Shown: in pieces, positions 57,785 to 64,000 of the stretch | How positions within the stretch are numbered: position 1 is the first letter of the stretch | Layout of the letters: each line of letters starts with the position of its first letter | NCBI GenBank assembly: GCA_973895155.1 | Contig: OZ316896.1 | Coordinates: 868,001-932,000 of the forward strand | Source of the DNA: Marsupella aquatica | Taxonomy: Eukaryota; Marchantiophyta | Direction of reading: 5' to 3' | DNA length: 64,000 nt | Notes under the pieces: generated by a model | Databases searched by the model: none | What the model was told of the DNA's origin: nothing | Seen by the model: only the letters and a program-made list of their open reading frames with translations | Made by a program: the position numbers and the translations under genes

Positions 57785-60700
57785 ATCTTAATCAATTCTT
57801 GACATCAACTTCAAATCAGCCTAGACCAGGATTATAAATGACAAAATTCACTACGTATTGAAAAGAATTCATAATTTAGCTTGTATCAGGTTGCATGAGC
57901 AAGCCAAAATTAGTGTCACAAAGTCAACTATCCTAGCTTTTTGTCCATATTAGTGTAATAACCCTAACTATCATAATTAATGTTAATTCAGACCAAAATC
58001 TTTAGCACTCAAAAATTAGTGTTAGTTAGACTAATTCAGGAATAACACTATTTGGGTAGTAACAATATTTCCGGTAAACAGTGTAGTTTGAATCTATCCA
58101 ATGTTTGACTAGATTCACCCAATGGACGAAGGTTGAAAGACAATTCTAAGGTTCAGTGTGACAATTGTCATTCATATTTTAATTTTTTGGTGAAGGTTTA
58201 TTTTTATCTGTGTGACAAATGAATGTGATATACTACTCTCAACATATTTCTTCATATGAAAAAGCTAATTAGGTTATCTATAGACTATAAAAATTTATAT
58301 TTATAATCACTATTATTAATCAAACATCCATAATCATATTTTAATTTTCATTAATGATTTAGAATTATATGATGTATTTATGTATGTAGACTCATTGTCT
58401 AGGAATACTATAATTCATAAACCAACTCAGTTATTTACGCTTGAATAGTTTGTGGAGAATTTAAACAAGTTTGAGTTCAAAATAGACAATTTAACATCTA
58501 TGATAATTTTTTTCATTGCATAGAATGTAGTAGAATCAGTTTTGTATGTAATCATCAAATACAATTGGTACTAAGGTGGTGGGTGAGCCTAAAGATAGTA
58601 ACAAAAATTATTCTCTTACTTTATCAGATGATGATGATGATATATAATATAAGCTTATACTCTAAACATATTGTTCAATAGTTTCTTTCTATTTAGAAGT
58701 TTTTTAAATATTCATTATTTTATTTTGCGATAATTTTTTTAGGAGAGAATTTTTATCACAATGAGAGAAATCAAATGCCTTAACAAGGCAAAAGCAAAGT
58801 ATGAGAGAAGTAGATTTGGGATCATTACAAGAATCTTGCATTGTATAAAGCGACATTAATAATAATAAGAATAATGAGATTTTTATTATAGATAAACAAA
58901 TATTGTCAAATATAATCTCAAATACAATTCAAGAACAAGAGGCTACACTACCAATAGCTTTCAAGAGGTTTAAGAAATCAACTTCTATCAATGTCTCGTC
59001 TGGTGAACAACGAGAATCAATTTTCTTCCCAAATTCAACAACAAAGGTGAGATTGTCTTGGTTTATGTTGTTAAATTAATGATATATCCAAAATAATACT
59101 ATATATATTTGTACTAACAATTTTGTGTGTAACAATTTAAAAAAAAGATGTTGTAGGATTACAAAACATTGTGGATCGCTCTATAAAAATAAAATGAGAT
59201 GATTATCAAAATATGATACATTTCATTATGTCATAATTGAAAATAATTAGGTGCAGACAGTGTATTGTGGTGATGTAACATTGTCAATGTCTAACAAAAA
59301 TAAGAAATAATTATGCTTACAAGATTGTTAAAGATGAATACATTATGAAATGCTGGTTATTTTGTAAGTGTTAAATATTTTTTTAATCATGTAAAATAAA
59401 TAATTTTTTAATGTAGATTATCATTATCTACTCATGCAAGTGAAGAATGTGTATTTTTTGTTTTTTCATCATAATTTTTTTTGTTTTTTTAATCATTCTA
59501 TGTTAAAGTTTGTAAATTTTAGAGTTTGAATTTTTGAATATCATGATGAATAATGGATAAAGTGATGTCTCTATTGTTGTGTTCTGATTTCAATGGATTC
59601 ATTGTATGTCATTTTTAATACGACTATATTGAACAAAGGCAAAGTAAATTTTCTATGAACCATAAAACTTAAGATAGTCCAAATAATATTACTTAAAATA
59701 TACCACATAATATTGTTTAATGATACAATATATGACATCATGTATGATATTTTATATGATACATTGTATGATATCTTAAATGACTATTAATGTTGTCCAA
59801 GTGATTAATTTATAATTAACCACATGTCACATTTTTATTGATAAAAATAAATTGCGTAATTTATGACATGTTAATTATGAAAAGAAAAAAAAGTTATATT
59901 TTTGATGTCATGTCAAATGTCATTTATGATATACTATATCATTTATAATATGTGGAGGCTCTTGCCATCTAGTGTGCATCTGTCATGTGTGAAGTCACGC
60001 GCGGATGTTCGAGATTGTTATGAAATATAGTAATTTCATGAAGCTCCATGGTGCATTTCAACGACTCAGTTGCGACAGTGTGTTTCCGGCGCCTTATTAA
60101 ATCGGGCGTTGGTCGAAGCTCCGGTCATCCAGTGTCCAGGTGAAAAAAAGACACACGCGCGGACTCCCCATTGACATGGAACATGACAGTTTCATTCAGC
60201 ATCAAGTTGCATTCCCCGAGCACATGTCCGACATTGCTTTACAAATCCACAATCTTTTTTTGTTGATCCTTCAATTTGAAAGCAAACATTCAATTGCATT
60301 CTTGAATTTATTTTATTTGATCATAGACAACTCGCATGTAGTCTGACATCCTACTGCCCATCGACGGCGAACTGGCCACCTGATCGTAGTGAATGTTTTG
60401 CGTGGTATGTTCAAATATTTTCTCACACAAACGTCCGTAATGACTATATCATGCATGCTTGCATAATTGTCATATTTTGTAAAATAATTTGTTTAAATAT
60501 GTATCATAAAAAATATCATTAAAAATATGGACAAATGACTTATGACTGTTCATTTAGTGATTTTGAACATCATGTCATTTCTAAAATGTTATATTATTTA
60601 GGACTATTATAAATAATGGAGTTTAAATCATTTATTTTAATTTAAATAATTAAGTTCTCTAAAAAATGAGGTAGGTATGACGAAAAAACTCTAGTCAAAT

Positions 60701-61730
60701 ATTGATAAAAATAATTTTTTTTGTCTTCATTCTAGTCCTTAAAGACACTATATTCCACTAGTTCAATCTAGTGACGGGGCTAATCAAGGACACTAGATAT
60801 CTAAATAGATATTGTCCATTCATTCTTAGAAAAAAAATATGGCCAATGCTCAATATCATATATATAATATTTGAATAATATTATCACCAAAAAGTGTCAA
60901 ATATTAAAAGATAATCAATAGGACAAATGTCAATCAATTTGTTTTGAAAATAAATTCAATATATCTTTGGAGGATTTTTATATAACAATAAGATAAATAA
61001 CAATAAGCATATAATATATATATACATATATATATAATTTTTTAAAAAATATTAAGAATAATTTTAAAAATAAATAAATATACTCACACAATTATATAAT
61101 ATATATATATATAATAATTATACATACATTATATATAATTATCCATAGAAAATATTTGAAAATATCATAAGAAAATAAAATTTAAAATTATAATATTTCT
61201 TTATAATTTCTTATTTTATTAAATGATATTATTAATAATTAAATAAAAATAAAATAAATTGTTTGACTTGTTCAAATAAATAATTTATAATATAATATTA
61301 TTAGATATATAATAAGTCAAAGTCATAGAATATTTCAAAATAAAATAGTAAATTAAATAAGCTTAATAAACCAAAATAGTAGAATATGACAAAATAAAAT
61401 AATGTGCCAAAATAGTGGGCTAAAAAATTATGTGTAACTCACTTTCTAAAATAATGGACTAATAAATTATGGATAATTCATTTTATAAAATAATAAATTA
61501 AAAAATAGGCAAAATAATAGGCTAGCAAATTATAGGTAATCCATTTTAACATGTTGATAAAAACCTGACTAGGAACAAGGGCCAATGATGTCAATATCAA
61601 TATCTTTGGCTGTTTAAATGACGTTTTGACTTGACATGACATGGTGTATGTCTTAAAAAAGACTCCCCTTGCAATAGCTATTGTTGTGAAATGCAGACTC
61701 ATGTGTGATTCAATGTTTATCATATTTGAC
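57785..61730. other. AT-rich region with an R1 fragment and a GC-rich island
   Basis: About 3.9 kb, very A/T-rich with poly-A/T and TATATA runs (notably 60,990-61,300). At 58,085-58,160 an R1 core fragment appears (CACCCAATGGACGAAGGTTG, AAAGACAATTC). At about 59,990-60,240 a more balanced island (CACGCGCGGATGTTCGAG, TTTCCGGCGCCTTATTAAAT) has a 68-codon frame (60140-60346) without a known domain. No gene is recognised. Confidence 0.4.
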
Positions 61731-62419
61731 CTTGGCATTGATTGGATGAAAGTTTTGTGTAAAAACAAACTTTAAAGAAAAATACCCCCATAAAGTGTAT
61801 ATATACCTCGTACTCCATTTCTTATATACATACATAAAAAATACCTTTTGTATAAAAGTACCAAGTATATCGGGCGTACAAGCTAGGCTTAAAGTAGTAG
61901 GTTTAACTGACACTTTTAGCGTCTATCCTTAAAAAAGGCAACATAATAAAACTTTATAAATGTACTCATTCAAATAGTCTCATAGTACCAACTAATGTTC
62001 TTTCCTTCCTAGACATACGCTCAGAGTCCTATGTTTTCTCTCCCTCTTTTCAACTAATGTTCTCTCTCCCCTGCATATGCATGACATTCATAGATTCATG
62101 TGCTTGTCTTGCTTGTGACTTTACTACATGTGAACATTTATCCTCTTTGACAAAACCAATGATGATTTGTGTGTTTTTCTGAGTTCTTTAAATCTTTCAA
62201 AAACCTGATGTTGGATTGTATGTCTATATTATGAGTTCTTTAGAATCCTCCAAAGACCTGACGTTACCAGTCCCATAAGCTTTATAATTGTCAGAATTTG
62301 CTTAAATTATCTCCTTTAAATTACTATTCATGCACAAGGTTTGGTGTCCACACACAACTCCACCTTACACAAAAACATGGCAAGGGGACAACAGGTTTGC
62401 CTCAATAGTCAATATTTTG

Positions 62420-62600
62420 CTGTAATTTCTTTGCTAGCCCTAAGTTAATATGTGTCTCCCCGTTCTTGCCGCGGCTGCAAGTAGCAAAAATACATAACAA
62501 AAATCTAATTTTTTATAAAGATTTGATTCATCCCAGGGATGGAGGTTGAATGACAATCCTGAGGATGTGATTGCAGACCAAGCTTTGGAATTGGCATAGA
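62420..62600 (+). repeat. R1 dispersed repeat core, copy E
   Basis: TGCTAGCCCTAAGTTAATAT, GTGTCTCCCCGTTCTTGCCG, CGGCTGCAAGTAGCAAAAAT, then AGGGATGGAGGTTGAATGAC. An upstream CTTGGCATTGATTGGATGAA at about 61,730 marks the end of a neighbouring R1 unit. Confidence 0.65.
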
Positions 62601-62989
62601 CCATTTCTTTGTTGCACTTCCAATTCTACATCCAAAGGAGGATGTACTAGTCAGATAGTCTGGTTAGATCATGTCTTGGTACATGGCTAATCACCGAGAG
62701 CTATTCTTTAATGTTTTTTTTTGCACAAGGACGTATGGTCCTTACGATGAGCTTTCTTGGTGGTGAGGCACGTCACGTACGGACAAGACCATACGGACTA
62801 GACCCACCCAACCTTGGATTCTAGAAATCCCGGCCGCTGCCTTACATCCACAAGGCACAACATAACACAAATACCTTTCATGTATTTTGATTACAACAAT
62901 TAGAACCTAAAAGATGAAATAAAATCTTTAGGTTAGGAAATCAATCCCGAAAACAACACACCCTTCCAACCAACACCATATCTAGGCAA

Positions 62990-63435
62990 GTTACTGAATT
63001 TTTTCCCAAGTAGTCTTCATTGAACCAAAATCCAAAACTTTTGAGGAGTCAATTGCAAAAAAACTCAAAATAAAAGTGTCATTGAGAGCATGGTCCCTTG
63101 GATCAGTAGCCTTTGGCCTCTCTCGCTTCCCTATTTGAATAGTAGCAAACATCTCATTTGTTGTAGTAGTACATTGCTCACCATCCAAATATTTTGAACT
63201 AGAAAGATGCCTAGATTAATATGCTCCAAGTTTGGCTTCTTTGGAACTAATTTGAATACTTGTGTATAATAAGAACACTTGACCTTATACAAGTAAGACT
63301 TAACATGACTAGAAGATTTGGCCCAGTAACACAAAATCCAGCATTGACACGCAACACTATTCCTTGAACAGTTTTTACCTCAACTTCATGGCAACTCTTC
63401 ATTGACCAAAAGCGCTTTCTTTGGGGCATCAGCAA
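62990..63435 (-). other. Short minus-strand frames of unknown origin
   Basis: Overlapping frames in different phases (KRERPKATDPRDHALNDTF, HEVEVKTVQGIVLRVNAGF). They lie directly downstream of the third transposase fragment on the same strand, but I see no match to the other two copies. Possibly another transposon inserted there. Confidence 0.25.
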
Positions 63436-63559
63436 AAATAATTTTGTTTTTGTTACACTAACTCATGGCGTGTTTGGGAGTCACTACATTGTTTGAAATT
63501 ATTAAAAACATTCTTAATCCTTTGGGTGGTTTGGGGCATTGCCCCATCCCCAGGATTGT

Positions 63560-64000
63560 CTAAACACGACACTCCATGCAATCAAGATGACCAAACACTT
63601 CTTCCTCCTCATCCCATGTCTTTACTCTCCACAGTTGATCTGATTGCCCATGAACCTTCATCCATACTGTCAACTTCCTCACCTGGTCTACCCAAACATT
63701 TTGAGAAGCTGGGCTCATCTGTTTGGATTCCCAGATTGCATGAGACTCAATCTTGTCAATAGCAGGAACATCAGCTGAACTGCAATAATCACAAAAGATT
63801 AGAAGGAGAAGATCCACCTATAGTTAAGTCCCCTTCATGTGGAATCTGTTCTAGATCATCCGGGAGATCATCAACACGTCGGATGACAATGACTATACCA
63901 CCTAGCTCGTCCAATGGCAAAAGATGTTCCATTGCAAGTTTTATTTGTCCCAAAAATCTATTATCCCAAAAATCAAAAGAGAAGTCTAAAACCACTTCTA
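63560..64000 (-). pseudogene. P-like transposase, copy 3, N-terminal fragment running off the window
   Basis: The minus strand from the window end reads VVLDFSFDFWDNRF, then LDELGGIVIVIRRVDD, aligning with FKFEFQFYDVN and CGKKIIVIPKY of copy 2. In another frame it reads VWVDQVRKLTVW, then WRVKTWDEEEEVFGHLDCME and CRV, aligning with copy 2 VWQTQVEKLRDH and copy 1 TWDEGQDVRDHLECLECRV. Homology stops at about 63,560, in the first zinc finger. The upstream part lies outside the window. Confidence 0.75.

Noticed and set aside
1-64000. CRISPR arrays, rRNA operons, bacterial operons
   Set aside because: No regular spacer arrays, no rRNA words and no polycistronic arrangement. Splice sites and targeting sequences show a nuclear eukaryotic genome.

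Overview
This is a transposon-rich piece of a nuclear genome from a streptophyte (green plant lineage). Two spliced nuclear genes for photosystem II proteins show this: psbO (2871-4124) and an LQY1-type zinc-finger gene (10355-12648). Both have chloroplast targeting regions and GT-AG introns. The PsbO protein reads as intermediate between green-algal and land-plant forms. With the very high transposon load, this suggests a charophyte alga or a seedless plant with a large genome, but I cannot name the species.

Layout. 1-2.3 kb: degenerate long inverted repeat holding a small-transposon relic. 2.3-4.2 kb: psbO with GC-rich tandem repeats just upstream. 5.0-7.6 kb: tandem repeats, then a pogo-like transposase pseudogene split by an organelle-derived insert that carries a group II intron reverse-transcriptase fragment. 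10.3-12.65 kb: LQY1. 13.4-33.5 kb: a GC-rich foldback, microsatellites, two 297/296-bp MITEs with perfect 8-bp target duplications, a truncated LINE, a recurrent non-coding repeat (called R1 here), a DUF7869-like transposon gene, and a Ty1/copia remnant. 33,551-42,042: an 8.5-kb DNA transposon (Element 1) with terminal inverted repeats (TIRs), an 8-bp target duplication, a large decayed transposase and an EDM2-like PHD-finger segment. 42-46 kb: R1 copies invaded by another MITE and a LINE. 46,762-56,752: a related 10-kb transposon (Element 2) that landed inside a second pogo-like transposase gene. It carries a flotillin pseudogene and a transposase whose first 1067 codons are still open. 57.8-63.4 kb: AT-rich DNA with R1 fragments. 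63.56-64.0 kb: the start of a third copy of the same transposase family.

Main discovery candidate. The large transposase family at 34-39, 51-56 and 63.5-64 kb comes with matching MITEs, 8-bp target duplications and different captured host-gene pieces in each full copy. The transposase has an N-terminal beta-rich domain, two C2H2-like zinc fingers, a GRPR AT-hook-like motif, and a C-terminal half that looks like a P-element/THAP9-type RNase H fold. I infer a gene-capturing, P-like (or hAT/P-related) DNA transposon family with matching MITEs.

The only genes that look functional are psbO and LQY1. PsbO stabilises the manganese cluster of photosystem II, and LQY1 takes part in photosystem II repair. 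Everything else I recognise is mobile DNA or its debris.
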